A DNA stretch of 43,923 bases, taken from an uncultured Methylibium sp. (GTDB taxonomy: Bacteria > Pseudomonadota > Gammaproteobacteria > Burkholderiales > Burkholderiaceae_C). A program made the position numbers and the translations under genes. The notes beneath the pieces were generated by a model. That model searched no databases and was not told where the DNA came from. It saw nothing but the letters and a program-made list of their open reading frames with translations. Each line of letters starts with the position of its first letter. The stretch's first letter is position 1. The stretch is from positions 1 through 43,923 of the forward strand of contig NZ_CADEFR010000027.1 in NCBI RefSeq assembly GCF_902826655.1, given 5' to 3'. This document shows, piece by piece, positions 14,517-23,202 of this stretch.

Positions 14517-16486
14517 TGCCGCGTTCCTCCCGTCGCGGCCTCTGGGCCGGACCGCTGCGAGCCGCGCGAGCGAGCCTCGTCGCAACGAGTCTCGCCGCGG
14601 GCCTCGCCGCGCCTGCGGCGGCGGCGACCTGGTATGCGCCGTGGACCTGGCTCGACCGCGACGAGGCGCCGCTCGTGAACGTCGTGCGCGATCCGCACTA
14701 CGGCGACACGCTGTTCCACTTCTACCAGGACCACTACTTCACCTCGGTCACCACGCTGATGGTGTCGCAGCACTTCGAGCGCATGCCGAAGCACGCCGAC
14801 GAGGCCGAGGTGCTGCGCGGCGGCCTGCTGCTGTCCTACGGCCTGCACCGCGAGGCGGGGCAGATCTTCGCGCAGCTGATCGAGAAGGGCGCGGCGCCGG
14901 CGGTGCGCGACCGCGCCTGGTACTACCTGGCGAAGATCCGCTACCAGCGCGGCTTCCTGCCCGAGGCCGAGGCCGCGCTCGCGCGCATCGAGGGCACGCT
15001 GCCTGGCGACCTGGAAGACGACCGCCTGCTGCTGGCCTCCAACCTGCTGATGGCGCGCGGCGACTACACCGGCGCGGCGGCGCTGCTGGCCGGCGTCACC
15101 GCCACCCCGGAAGGCAAGCAGCGCGCGCGCGCGGCCGGCCCCTACCTGCGCTTCAACCTCGGGGTCGCGCTGGTCAAGAGCGGCGACCCGGCGCGCGGCG
15201 CCGCGCTGCTCGACGAGCTGGGCCGCATGCCCGGCCCCAATGAAGAGATCCGCAGCCTGCGCGACAAGGCCAACGTCGCGCTGGGCTACACCGCCCTGCA
15301 GGAGAACCGCGCCGAGGACGCGCGCACCGCGCTCGAGCGGGTGCGCCTGAACGGCCTGCAGTCGAACAAGGCGCTGCTCGGCTTCGGCTGGGCCGCCGCG
15401 ACACTGAAGCAGCCGAAGCTCGCGCTCGTGCCCTGGGCCGAGCTGGCCGGCCGCGACCCGGGCGATGCCGCGGTGCTGGAGGCGCGCATCGCGCTGCCCT
15501 ATGCCTATGCCGAGCTGGGCGCCTACGGCCAGGCGCTGGACGGCTACAACGAGGCGATCACCGCCTTCGACCAGGAAGGCGGCAAGCTCGACGAGTCGAT
15601 CCGCGCGATCCGCGCCGGCAAGCTGGTGGACGGCCTGATCGAGAACAACCCGGGCGACGAGATGGGCTGGTTCTGGAAGATCGACCGGCTGCCCGAGATG
15701 CCGCACGCCAGCCACCTCACCCAGGTGCTGGCGCAGCACGAGTTCCAGGAAGCCTTCAAGAACTTCCGCGACCTGCGCTACCTGGAACGCAACCTCACCG
15801 AGTGGCAGGACAAGCTGGGCGTCTTCGGCGACATGCTGGTCAACCGCCGCCAGGCCTATGCCGAGCGCCTGCCCAAGGTGCTGAGCCAGGCCGGCGCGCT
15901 GAACATCGACGCGCTGCAGAAGCAGCGCGACGCGCTGGCCGCCGAGCTGGCCGACGCCGAGGCGCGCGCCGACGGCCTGGCCTTCGCCGACGCGAAGCAG
16001 GCCGAGCAGCGCGCGCGCCTGGCCGAGGTGCAGCAGCAGCTGCAGGCGCTGGGCAGCGACCCGGCCTACGACCGCGCACGCCAGCACGCGCGGCTCGCCG
16101 CCGGCGCGCTGACCTGGCAGCTGGCGCAGGACTACCCGGCGCGCGTCTGGGAGGCGAAGAAGGGCTTGCGCACGACCGACCAGCAGATCGAGCAGGCGCG
16201 TGCCCGCGAGGCCGCGCTGGTGCAGGCGCAGCGCGACGAGCCGGCGCGCTTCGACCGCTTCGAGGCGCGCATCAAGGCGCTGTCGCCGACGATCCAGGCG
16301 CTGATCCCGCGCGTGCAGACGCTGGCGCGCGAGCAGCAGAACGTCGTGCAGGAACTGGCCGTGGCCGAGCTGCAGGGCCAGAAGGAAAGACTCGTGGTCT
16401 ACGCGACCCAGGCGCGCTTCGCGCTGGCCCAGCTCTACGATCGCGCCAAGCTGGCGCGGGAGAACGACCGTGCGGCCCCGCAGTAG
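14516..16486 (+). CDS. Periplasmic TPR protein with C-terminal coiled coil
   Basis: 656 residues. A signal peptide ends AAPAAAA, just before TWYAPWTWLDRD. From about 60 to 380 it has helical TPR-like repeats (DRAWYYLAKIRYQRGFLPEAEAAL, LGYTALQENRAEDARTALERV and similar). Residues of about 460-650 are a Gln/Glu/Ala-rich coiled coil (DALQKQRDALAAELADAEARADG onward). Likely a periplasmic scaffold. Comparable to the large TPR proteins of Glt-type gliding complexes by context only. It overlaps both neighbours, by 1 and 17 bp. Confidence 0.8.
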   Translation: MPRSSRRGLWAGPLRAARASLVATSLAAGLAAPAAAATWYAPWTWLDRDEAPLVNVVRDPHYGDTLFHFYQDHYFTSVTTLMVSQHFERMPKHADEAEVLRGGLLLSYGLHREAGQIFAQLIEKGAAPAVRDRAWYYLAKIRYQRGFLPEAEAALARIEGTLPGDLEDDRLLLASNLLMARGDYTGAAALLAGVTATPEGKQRARAAGPYLRFNLGVALVKSGDPARGAALLDELGRMPGPNEEIRSLRDKANVALGYTALQENRAEDARTALERVRLNGLQSNKALLGFGWAAATLKQPKLALVPWAELAGRDPGDAAVLEARIALPYAYAELGAYGQALDGYNEAITAFDQEGGKLDESIRAIRAGKLVDGLIENNPGDEMGWFWKIDRLPEMPHASHLTQVLAQHEFQEAFKNFRDLRYLERNLTEWQDKLGVFGDMLVNRRQAYAERLPKVLSQAGALNIDALQKQRDALAAELADAEARADGLAFADAKQAEQRARLAEVQQQLQALGSDPAYDRARQHARLAAGALTWQLAQDYPARVWEAKKGLRTTDQQIEQARAREAALVQAQRDEPARFDRFEARIKALSPTIQALIPRVQTLAREQQNVVQELAVAELQGQKERLVVYATQARFALAQLYDRAKLARENDRAAPQ

Positions 16487-19310
16487 CCTGCTGTGGCTGA
16501 TGATCGTCGCCGGCGGCCTGTCCGCCTGCGCGGGCCGGCGCGACACCGGCACGCCGGACAACGAGCCCACGCTCAAGGCGCTGGCCGGCCGCGAGGTGCA
16601 GGTCGCGACCGACCGCCGCATCCAGGCCGACGAAGCCCAGGCCATCGCCGCCTACCGCAAGTTCCTCGAGATCGCGCCCAAGGCGCCGCAACGCGCCGAG
16701 GCCCTGCGCCGCCTGGGCGACCTCGAGATGGACAGCACCGACAGCCGGCTCGCCAGCGGCCAGGGCGGCACCACCTCGACCGGCGCGCCCGACTACCGCG
16801 CTGCGATCAAGCAGTACCAGGACTACCTGAAGCTCTACCCCAAGGACCCGGGCAACGATCGCGTGCTCTACCAGCTGGCGCGCGCGCAGGAGCAGTCGGG
16901 CGAGCTCGAGACCGCGCTGAAGACGCTGGACCGCCTGGTTGCCGACTACCCCAGGACCGCCTATGTCGAGGAAGCGCAGTTCCGCCGCGGCGAGCTGCTG
17001 TTCACGACGCGCGACTACGCGAAGGCCGAGCAGGCCTACACGACGGTGCTGGCGGCCGATGCCAGCGACCGCTACCGCGAGCGCGCGCTGTACATGCAGG
17101 GCTGGTCGCAGTTCAAGCAGGGCAAGCTCGAGGAAGGCCTGCGCTCCTTCTTCGGCGTGCTGGACCTGAACGCCGACGCGCTCAAGGGAGACGGCGAACT
17201 GGAGAACCTGGCCGGCCTGAGCCGCGCCGAGCGCGAGCTGGTCGAGGACAGCTTCCGCGTCACCAGCATCAGCCTCGCCAACCTGCAGGGCGCCGAGTCC
17301 ATCCCGCCCTACATCACCAGCGACGCGCGCAAGGGCTACGAGTTCCGCGTCTACCAGCAGCTCGGCGAGCTCTACCTCAAGCAGGAGCGCGTCAAGGACG
17401 CGGCCGACACCTTCGGGCAGTTCTCGCGCCGCCATCCGCTGCACGCGCAGGCGCCGCAGCTGCAGGCGCGCGTGATCGACATCTACCAAGGCAACGGCTT
17501 CCCGGCGCTGGCGCTCGAGGCCAAGAAGGACTACGTCTCGCGCTACGGCGTCGAGAGCGAGTTCCGCAAGGCCAACCCCGAGGGCTGGGAGAAGGCGCAG
17601 CCGCTGGTCAAGACCCACCTCACCGAGCTGGCGCGCCACCACCACGCGCTGGCGCAGAAGAGCAAGGCCAGCGCCGACTACCAGGAGGCGGTGCGCTGGT
17701 ACCGCCTGTACATCGCGTCCTTCCCCCAGGACCCGGCGACCGCGCAGAACCACTTCCTGCTGGGCGAACTGCTGTACGAGGACAAGCGCTACGCCGAGGC
17801 CGCGGTCGAGTACGAGAAGACCGCCTACGACTACCCGGCGCACGCCAGGAGCGCCGACGCCGGCTACGGCGCGCTGCTGGGCTACGCCAACCAGGAGAAG
17901 ACGGCGCCCGCGGCCGAGCGCCCCGCGCTGCAGCGCGCCGGCGTCGAGAGCGCGCTGCGCTTCGCCAGGGCCTTCGAGGCCGACCCGCGCACCGGGCCCG
18001 TGCTGACCAATGCCGCCGAGAAGCTCTACGCGCTGCGCGACGAGCGTGCCGCCGGCGTCGCGCAGCAGGTGCTGGCGCTCAAGCCCGAGGCCGCGCCGGC
18101 ACAGCGGCGCGTCGCCTGGACGGTGCTGGCGCACAACGCCTTCGAGCGCGGCGCCTTCCCCGAGGCCGAGCTGAACTACGCCGAGGTGCTGGCGCTGACG
18201 CCCGACAAGGACCCGGGCCGCAACGACCTGGTCGAGCGCCAGGCCGCGGCCATCTACAAGCAGGGCGAGCAGGCCCGCGCCGACGGCCGCGCGCGCGACG
18301 CGGTCGGCCACTTCAACCGCATCGCCGCGGTGGCGCCGCAGTCCACCGTGCGCGCGACCGCGCAGTACGACGCCGCCGCGTCGCTGATCGGCCTGAAGGA
18401 CTGGGACGGCGCGGCGAAGTCGCTGGAGGACTTCCGCACGCGCTACCCCAACCACCCGCTGCAGGCCGACGTCGGCGGCAAGCTGGCCGTCGCCTACCTG
18501 GAGCAGGAGCGCTGGGGCCAGGCCGCCGGCGAGTTCGAGCGCCTGGCGGCCGCCAAGACCGCGAGCCGCGAACCGGCCCTCGCGCGCGAGGCGCAATGGC
18601 AGGCCGCCAGCCTGCACGAGAAGGCCATCGCCAAGGGCGGCGCGCGCGCCACCGCGGTGCGCGCCTGGGAGCGCTACGTGAAGGAGCATCCGCAGCCGCT
18701 CGAGCCGGCCGTCGAGGCACGCTGGCGCCTCGCGGGCCTGGCCAAGGCCGACGGCAACGCGACGCGCGAGTTCGCGCTGGTGAAGGAGATCTACCAGGCC
18801 GACCAGACCGGCGGCAGCGCCCGCACCGGCCGCACCCGCACGCTGGGCGCGACCGCGGCGCTGGCGATGGCCGAGCCGGCCGTCGCCGAGTACCGCAAGG
18901 TCGCGCTGGTCGAGCCCCTGGCCCGGCAGCTCAAGCTGAAGAAGACGAAGTTCGAGGACGCGCTGAAGGCCTACGCCGTCGCGGCCGACTACGGTGTGGC
19001 CGAGGTCACCACCGCGTCGACCTTCCACACCGCGTCGCTCTACGGCGACTTCGGCAAGGCACTGCTCGGCTCGCAGCGGCCCAAGAAGCTGTCGAAGATC
19101 GAGCGCGAGCAGTACGACGTGCTGCTGGAGGAGCAGGCCTTCCCCTTCGAGGAGAAGGCGATCGAGCTGCACGAGGTCAACGCGAAGCGCGCCGCCGAGG
19201 GCATCTACGACGGCTGGGTGCAGAAGAGCTTCAAGGCGCTGGGTGAACTGCGCCCCGTGCGCTACGGCAAGGTCGAACGCGCCGAAGGAGTGATCGATGC
19301 GATCCGCTGA
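16470..19310 (+). CDS. Large TPR lipoprotein
   Basis: 946 residues from a GTG inside the previous gene. Lipoprotein signal with LSAC, lipidated at Cys20. Nearly the whole mature chain is TPR/TolA-binding-type helical repeats, for example DYRAAIKQYQDYLKLYPKDP, YVEEAQFRRGELLFTTRDYAKA and QNHFLLGELLYEDKRYAEAAVEYEK. Similar to outer-membrane-anchored TPR scaffolds (YbgF/BamD-like repeats, much longer). Context suggests it bridges the outer membrane to the TolQ/ExbD motor encoded downstream. No enzymatic motif seen. Confidence 0.85.
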   Translation: MRPRSSLLWLMIVAGGLSACAGRRDTGTPDNEPTLKALAGREVQVATDRRIQADEAQAIAAYRKFLEIAPKAPQRAEALRRLGDLEMDSTDSRLASGQGGTTSTGAPDYRAAIKQYQDYLKLYPKDPGNDRVLYQLARAQEQSGELETALKTLDRLVADYPRTAYVEEAQFRRGELLFTTRDYAKAEQAYTTVLAADASDRYRERALYMQGWSQFKQGKLEEGLRSFFGVLDLNADALKGDGELENLAGLSRAERELVEDSFRVTSISLANLQGAESIPPYITSDARKGYEFRVYQQLGELYLKQERVKDAADTFGQFSRRHPLHAQAPQLQARVIDIYQGNGFPALALEAKKDYVSRYGVESEFRKANPEGWEKAQPLVKTHLTELARHHHALAQKSKASADYQEAVRWYRLYIASFPQDPATAQNHFLLGELLYEDKRYAEAAVEYEKTAYDYPAHARSADAGYGALLGYANQEKTAPAAERPALQRAGVESALRFARAFEADPRTGPVLTNAAEKLYALRDERAAGVAQQVLALKPEAAPAQRRVAWTVLAHNAFERGAFPEAELNYAEVLALTPDKDPGRNDLVERQAAAIYKQGEQARADGRARDAVGHFNRIAAVAPQSTVRATAQYDAAASLIGLKDWDGAAKSLEDFRTRYPNHPLQADVGGKLAVAYLEQERWGQAAGEFERLAAAKTASREPALAREAQWQAASLHEKAIAKGGARATAVRAWERYVKEHPQPLEPAVEARWRLAGLAKADGNATREFALVKEIYQADQTGGSARTGRTRTLGATAALAMAEPAVAEYRKVALVEPLARQLKLKKTKFEDALKAYAVAADYGVAEVTTASTFHTASLYGDFGKALLGSQRPKKLSKIEREQYDVLLEEQAFPFEEKAIELHEVNAKRAAEGIYDGWVQKSFKALGELRPVRYGKVERAEGVIDAIR

Positions 19311-20061
19311 GGACGCTCCCCCCCGTTGCGGCTGCGCCGCTCCCCCCCAGGGGGGCGCCGCTGGCGGACCGGCGGAGCCGGATCCGCGGCGGCTGCTGGC
19401 GTTGGCCCTGGTACTCGTCATGTCGGGTTGCGCCTCGCTGGGCGAGCCGCTGAAGGCGATCCAGCAGGCGGTGACGCCGGCGCCCGCCGAGGCCACGCCC
19501 GCCGCCGCGGCCTCAGCGCCCGTGGCGGCTGCGCCGGTGGTCGTGGCGGCGCCGGTGCCGCCGGCCGCGCAGCGCGGCTTCGACGATGCACGCCGTGCGC
19601 TGGCCGCGGGCCGCGCCGACGACGCCGAGCGCGGCTTCCGCGCGCTGACGAAGTCCAACCCCGAGCTCGGCGGCCCGCATGCCAACCTGGGCCTCATCTA
19701 CCGCCAGGCCGGCAAGGCCGACCAGGCCGTGGCCGAGTTCGAGCAGGCGACGAAGCTCAGCCCCGAGCAGCCGCTGTACTTCAACCAGCTCGGCATCGCC
19801 TACCGCCAGCAGGGCCAGTTCGCGAAGGCACGCGCGGCCTACGAGAAGGCCATCGCTCTCGACGCCGCCTACGCCTCGCCGCAGCTCAACCTCGGCATCC
19901 TGCACGACCTCTACCTGGGCGACGGCGCGCGCGCGCTGGAGCTCTACGAGCGCTACCAGATCCTGACCGCCGGCAAGGACGCGACGGTCGGCAAATGGGT
20001 CGCGGACCTGAAGAACCGCAAGCCGGGCCAGCGCCTGGTCAGCAAGAAGGAGCAGCCATGA
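19297..20061 (+). CDS. TPR lipoprotein with a repeat-derived N-terminus
   Basis: 254 residues. A GGAG ribosome site supports ATG 19297. The lipoprotein signal (LLALALVLVMSGC, Cys45) is preceded by an unusually long 33-residue N-terminal stretch. Codons of about 8-33 are encoded by copy A of a dispersed 77-bp repeat that has inserted between start codon and hydrophobic core and kept the frame open. After an Ala/Pro linker come at least four TPR units (about 95-235), e.g. LGGPHANLGLIYRQAGKADQ. It overlaps the preceding TPR gene by 14 bp and the next by 4. Probable outer-membrane partner of the larger TPR lipoprotein. Confidence 0.82.
   Translation: MRSAEDAPPRCGCAAPPQGGAAGGPAEPDPRRLLALALVLVMSGCASLGEPLKAIQQAVTPAPAEATPAAAASAPVAAAPVVVAAPVPPAAQRGFDDARRALAAGRADDAERGFRALTKSNPELGGPHANLGLIYRQAGKADQAVAEFEQATKLSPEQPLYFNQLGIAYRQQGQFAKARAAYEKAIALDAAYASPQLNLGILHDLYLGDGARALELYERYQILTAGKDATVGKWVADLKNRKPGQRLVSKKEQP
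19320..19396. repeat. Dispersed 77-bp repeat, copy A (inside a coding region)
   Basis: Begins CCCCCGTTGCGGCT and ends GATCCGCGGCGGCTGC. It aligns without gaps to 23203-23279 with about four differences, clustered in the C-run/G-run centre. It contains nested inverted GC-rich segments. Such elements are familiar between genes of Burkholderiales, but this copy is translated as the start of a lipoprotein. Confidence 0.9.
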
Positions 20062-20351
20062 AACGCCTCGCTGCCATCGGTCTGCTGTCGGCCGCGGCCC
20101 TGCCCGCGCTGGCGCAGGACCGTGCGGACATCGACCGCACCCAGATCATCGGCAACCGCGAGCTGCCCAAGGTGCTGTACATCGTGCCGTGGAAGAAGCC
20201 GGTGCCGGGCGACCTGTCGGGCCGGCCGCTGGCCAGCGTGCTCGACGAGGCGCTGGCGCCGATCGACCGCGACGTCTACCGCCGCCAGCTGCAGTACGAC
20301 GCCCAGCAAGCACCGTCCAAGAACCCCGCGCCGGCCCCGGCCGCGCGCTGA
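20058..20351 (+). CDS. Small exported protein of the envelope operon
   Basis: 97 residues. Signal peptide LAAIGLLSAAALPALAQ. The mature part DRADIDRTQIIGNRELPKVLYIVPWKKPVPGD is distinctive and ends in a Pro/Ala-rich tail. No family recognised. The ATG overlaps the TPR lipoprotein stop, and the TolQ-like gene follows after 41 bp. Probably a structural subunit of the same complex; function unknown. Confidence 0.8.
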   Translation: MKRLAAIGLLSAAALPALAQDRADIDRTQIIGNRELPKVLYIVPWKKPVPGDLSGRPLASVLDEALAPIDRDVYRRQLQYDAQQAPSKNPAPAPAAR

Positions 20352-20392
20352 ACCCTTCGCTCATCACCGAACCGCCGTCACAGGAGCTCCCC

Positions 20393-21049
20393 ATGTCCCT
20401 CATCGATTTCGCCGTCAAGTTCTTCCAGGACAGCGGCGTGGCCATCTACTTCAGCATCGCGATCATGGCCGTCGGCCTGGCGATCGCGATCGAGCGCTAC
20501 GTCTTCCTGAACCGCGCGCGCTCGCAGAACCGCAAGCTCTGGGCCCAGGTCCTGCCGATGCTGCAGGGCGGCCGCTACAAGGAAGTGCACAGCGTCGCCA
20601 CCAAGTCCGACGCGGCGATCGGCAAGATCGTCGCCCACGGCCTGGAGCGCATGCAGAGCCCGGGCCGGCGCGAGGACATCGACGCGGCGATGGAGGAGGG
20701 CATGATGGAGATCGTGCCGCGCCTGGAGAAGCGCACGCACTACATCGCGACCTTCGCCAACGTGATCACGCTGGTGGGCCTGCTGGGCACCATCATCGGC
20801 CTGATCAAGGGCTTCACCGCGGTCGCGGCGGTCAACCCGGCCGAGAAGGCCGAGCTGCTGTCGGCGTCGATCTCGATCGCGATGAACAACACCGCGTTCG
20901 CGCTGTCGGTGGCGATCCCCTTCCTGCTGATCCATGCCTTCCTGCAGGCGCGCACCAGCGAGATCGTCGACGGCCTGGAGGCCGCCAAGATCAGCTTCCT
21001 GAACCTGGTCCAGCGCGTCAAGGCCGACTCGGCCGCGACCACGCGCTGA
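20393..21049 (+). CDS. TolQ/ExbB/MotA-family proton channel subunit
   Basis: 218 residues with three membrane spans (about 15-35, 115-140 and 160-182) in the TolQ/ExbB arrangement. The conserved stretch THYIATFANVITLVGLLGTIIGLIKGF matches the ExbB/TolQ second span, and SISIAMNNTAFALSVAIPFLLIH the third, with conserved Thr and Asn. It forms the inner-membrane channel that, with ExbD/TolR partners, converts proton-motive force into movement of a periplasmic arm. Ribosome site AGGAG. Directly followed by two ExbD genes and a TonB-like gene, an Agl/Tol-like motor set. AglR of Myxococcus is the closest functional analogue by context. Confidence 0.93.
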   Translation: MSLIDFAVKFFQDSGVAIYFSIAIMAVGLAIAIERYVFLNRARSQNRKLWAQVLPMLQGGRYKEVHSVATKSDAAIGKIVAHGLERMQSPGRREDIDAAMEEGMMEIVPRLEKRTHYIATFANVITLVGLLGTIIGLIKGFTAVAAVNPAEKAELLSASISIAMNNTAFALSVAIPFLLIHAFLQARTSEIVDGLEAAKISFLNLVQRVKADSAATTR

Positions 21050-21063
21050 ACGACGGAGTCGCC

Positions 21064-21594
21064 ATGAGAAACCGTCGCCTTCGCAAGCCGTCGGCGAGCC
21101 TGGAAGTCACGGCCTTCATCAACGTGATCGTCGTGCTGGTGCCGTTCCTGCTGTCGACGGCGGTGTTCACGCGCCTGTCGGTGATGGAGCTGACGCTGCC
21201 GGCGCAGTCGTCGGCGGTCGAGCAGCTCAAGGTCGACGACCTCAAGCTCGAGGTGGTGATCCGCCCCGACGCGATCGAGGTCGGTGACCGCATCGGCGGC
21301 CTGATCCAGCGCATCCCGATGGCCGCCGCCGGCCAGCACGACTACGCCGCGCTGTCCACGCTGATGCAGATGATCAAGGGCAAGTTCCCGCAGACGACCA
21401 CGGCCACCGTGCTCGCCCAGCCCGACACGCCCTACGAGATGCTGGTGCAGGTGATGGACATGGTGCGCGAGGCGAAGCCGCCGCACGCGCCGAAGGCCAA
21501 GGACGCACCGGCCGTGGCCGCCGCGCCGGCCACCGTGCTGTTCCCCGACATCTCGATCGGCGACGCGCCGATCAGTGTCGCCTTGAAGAAATAG
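21064..21594 (+). CDS. ExbD/TolR-like protein lacking the proton-relay Asp
   Basis: 176 residues, one N-terminal membrane span (about 16-36) and a periplasmic domain. ExbD/TolR/MotB proteins carry an essential Asp in the span, in the pattern NVTPLIDV. Here the matching segment reads EVTAFINV, so the position is Asn20. Periplasmic part: VELTLPAQ-like start (MELTLPAQSSAVEQ) and FPQTTTATVLAQPDTPYEMLVQVMD, typical of ExbD domains. It is paired with a second ExbD that keeps the Asp, so it may be a non-protonating structural partner. 14 bp after the TolQ-like gene. Confidence 0.9.
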   Translation: MRNRRLRKPSASLEVTAFINVIVVLVPFLLSTAVFTRLSVMELTLPAQSSAVEQLKVDDLKLEVVIRPDAIEVGDRIGGLIQRIPMAAAGQHDYAALSTLMQMIKGKFPQTTTATVLAQPDTPYEMLVQVMDMVREAKPPHAPKAKDAPAVAAAPATVLFPDISIGDAPISVALKK

Positions 21595-21602
21595 GGGCCG
21601 CG

Positions 21603-22094
21603 ATGAAGCTCACCCCGATCCAGAAACGCGCCGAGCGCAAGTCGCGCAACGAGCACGGGCTCGACATGAACCTCGTGGCGCTGATCGACATCTTCACGAT
21701 CCTGATCTTCTTCCTGATGTCGTCGACCGGCATCGAGGTGCTGTCGAGCGCCCGGGCCGTGAAGCTGCCCGAGTCGACGGCCGAGAAGCTGCCGCGCGAG
21801 ACCGTGGTCATCACCGTCAGCGCGACCGACATCGTGGTCGACGGCCGCAAGGTCGCATCGGTCAGCGAGGCGCTGGCCGGCGAGGACGACCTGATCGCGC
21901 CGCTGAAGGCCGAGCTTGACCTGCAGGCCGGCCGCCAGACCCTCCGCAAGGAGAACGAGGCCCAGGCCAAGGCGATCACGATCATGGGCGACAAGGGCAT
22001 CCCCTACCGCCTGCTGCGCAAGGTGATGTACACCGCGGCGCGGGCGAACTTCAGCGACGTGGCGTTCGCGGTCACGCAGAAGGCGTCGTCATGA
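21603..22094 (+). CDS. ExbD/TolR-like protein with intact Asp
   Basis: 163 residues. The membrane span has MNLVALIDIFTILIFFLMSS with the conserved proton-relay Asp at position 29. The periplasmic domain includes VVITVSATDIVVDGRKV and ITIMGDKGIPYRLLRKVMYTA, the usual ExbD strand-helix pattern. Acts with the TolQ-like channel as stator/plug subunit. It begins 8 bp after its Asp-less paralogue and overlaps the next gene (ATGA). Confidence 0.93.
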   Translation: MKLTPIQKRAERKSRNEHGLDMNLVALIDIFTILIFFLMSSTGIEVLSSARAVKLPESTAEKLPRETVVITVSATDIVVDGRKVASVSEALAGEDDLIAPLKAELDLQAGRQTLRKENEAQAKAITIMGDKGIPYRLLRKVMYTAARANFSDVAFAVTQKASS

Positions 22095-23197
22095 GTGCCG
22101 CAGCCATTTCGTTCCGCGCGCCCGTTCTGCCGTGGGCGCTGGTCATCGAGGACGAGGCGCGCTTCAAGCGCATCCTGCGCGCGGTCCTCGTCGTCTGCGC
22201 GCTGATCTGCCTGGTATTGCTGCTGATGCCCAAGCGCGAGGTGGATCGCAGCGTGCCGGTCGAGCTGCCGCCGCGCCTGGCCAAGCTGGTGATCGAGCAG
22301 CGCGAGCCGCCGCCCACGCCCAAGCTGGTGCCGCCCAAGGCCGAGAAGCAGGCCGCGACCGAAGTCGCGACGGCCAAGCCCGAGGCACCGCGTCCCGAGG
22401 CGAAGAAGCCCGAGCCGCCGCGGGCGTCGGCCGTGCCCGAGGCGCGCAACCCGATCGCGGGCAAGCCGCCCGGCGAAGCGCTCGAGGCCGCCAAGCGCAA
22501 GGCCGCCGGCGTCGGCCTGATGGCGATGAAGCAGGAGCTGGCGCAGCTGGCGCTGGCGCCGACCGCGGTGCAGCTCAACAAGGACATCAAGCCCGGCCCG
22601 GGCATCGGCGCGGGCGTCGGTGTCGGCGTCGGCGCGGGCACCGACCCGGGCGTGCCGACGCGCGCGCTGATCACCTCCAACGCGACCAACGGCAGCGGCG
22701 GCATCAACACCGCCGGCTACAGCCGCAACACCGGCGGCGGCGGCCTCGCGGGCCGCGGCACGACGCTGGTCGAAGGCACGATCGGCGGCGGGGGCGGCGG
22801 CGGTCCCGGCGGTGGCCTGGGCGTCGGCGGCAAGGGCGACGGCTCGGGCAGCGGCACGGGCGCGGGCGGCCGCGGCGGCACGCTGGCCAAGAGCGGCAGC
22901 GGCAAGGCCTCGCGCTCGCTCGAGGACATCAAGCTGGTGTTCGAGCGCAACAAGGGCTCGATCTACGCGATCTACAACCGCGCGCTGCGCGAGGACCCCT
23001 CGCTGCAGGGCAAGGTGGTGCTGGAGCTGAAGATCGCGCCGACCGGCGAGATCGTGGCGGCCCGCATCATCTCGAGCGAACTGAAGGCCAACGAACTGGA
23101 GAGCAAGCTGCTCGCGCGCATCCGCCAGTTCGACTTCGGGGCGAAGGATGTCGAGGTGATGGTCGTCAGCTGGCCGCTCGACTTCCTGCCCTCGTAG
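22091..23197 (+). CDS. TonB-like protein with AgmX/PglI-type C-terminal domain
   Basis: 368 residues. One membrane span (about 30-46), then a Pro/Lys/Glu-rich periplasm-spanning region (EPPPTPKLVPPKAEKQ), a long Gly-rich tract (about 175-275), and a C-terminal domain SRSLEDIKLVFERNKGSIYAIYNRAL to WPLDFLPS. The latter resembles the AgmX/PglI C-terminal domain of Myxococcus gliding and related envelope proteins, itself TonB-like (GKVVLELKIAPTGEI). AgmX is also called GltJ in Myxococcus, but the FHA/zinc domains of GltJ are not seen here. Likely the arm that transmits motor movement to outer-membrane partners. Last gene of the operon; repeat copy B starts 6 bp after its stop. Confidence 0.9.
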   Translation: MSAAAISFRAPVLPWALVIEDEARFKRILRAVLVVCALICLVLLLMPKREVDRSVPVELPPRLAKLVIEQREPPPTPKLVPPKAEKQAATEVATAKPEAPRPEAKKPEPPRASAVPEARNPIAGKPPGEALEAAKRKAAGVGLMAMKQELAQLALAPTAVQLNKDIKPGPGIGAGVGVGVGAGTDPGVPTRALITSNATNGSGGINTAGYSRNTGGGGLAGRGTTLVEGTIGGGGGGGPGGGLGVGGKGDGSGSGTGAGGRGGTLAKSGSGKASRSLEDIKLVFERNKGSIYAIYNRALREDPSLQGKVVLELKIAPTGEIVAARIISSELKANELESKLLARIRQFDFGAKDVEVMVVSWPLDFLPS

Positions 23198-23202
23198 GCC
23201 CA

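Noticed and set aside
16272-19697. Antisense frame of 1141 codons across two TPR genes
   Set aside because: Longest frame in the window, but composition is that of a reverse-complement shadow, and it crosses the boundaries of two well-supported genes.
22700-22920. Gly-rich tract of the TonB-like gene as a DNA repeat or CRISPR-like array
   Set aside because: It is irregular GGC-type coding sequence with no constant repeat-spacer period, and it is in frame with a real protein.
6889-23197. Assignment of the operon as hydrazine synthesis or as gliding motility genes
   Set aside because: HzsB/HzsC partners and most dedicated Glt proteins are not present. Shared folds do not justify either function.
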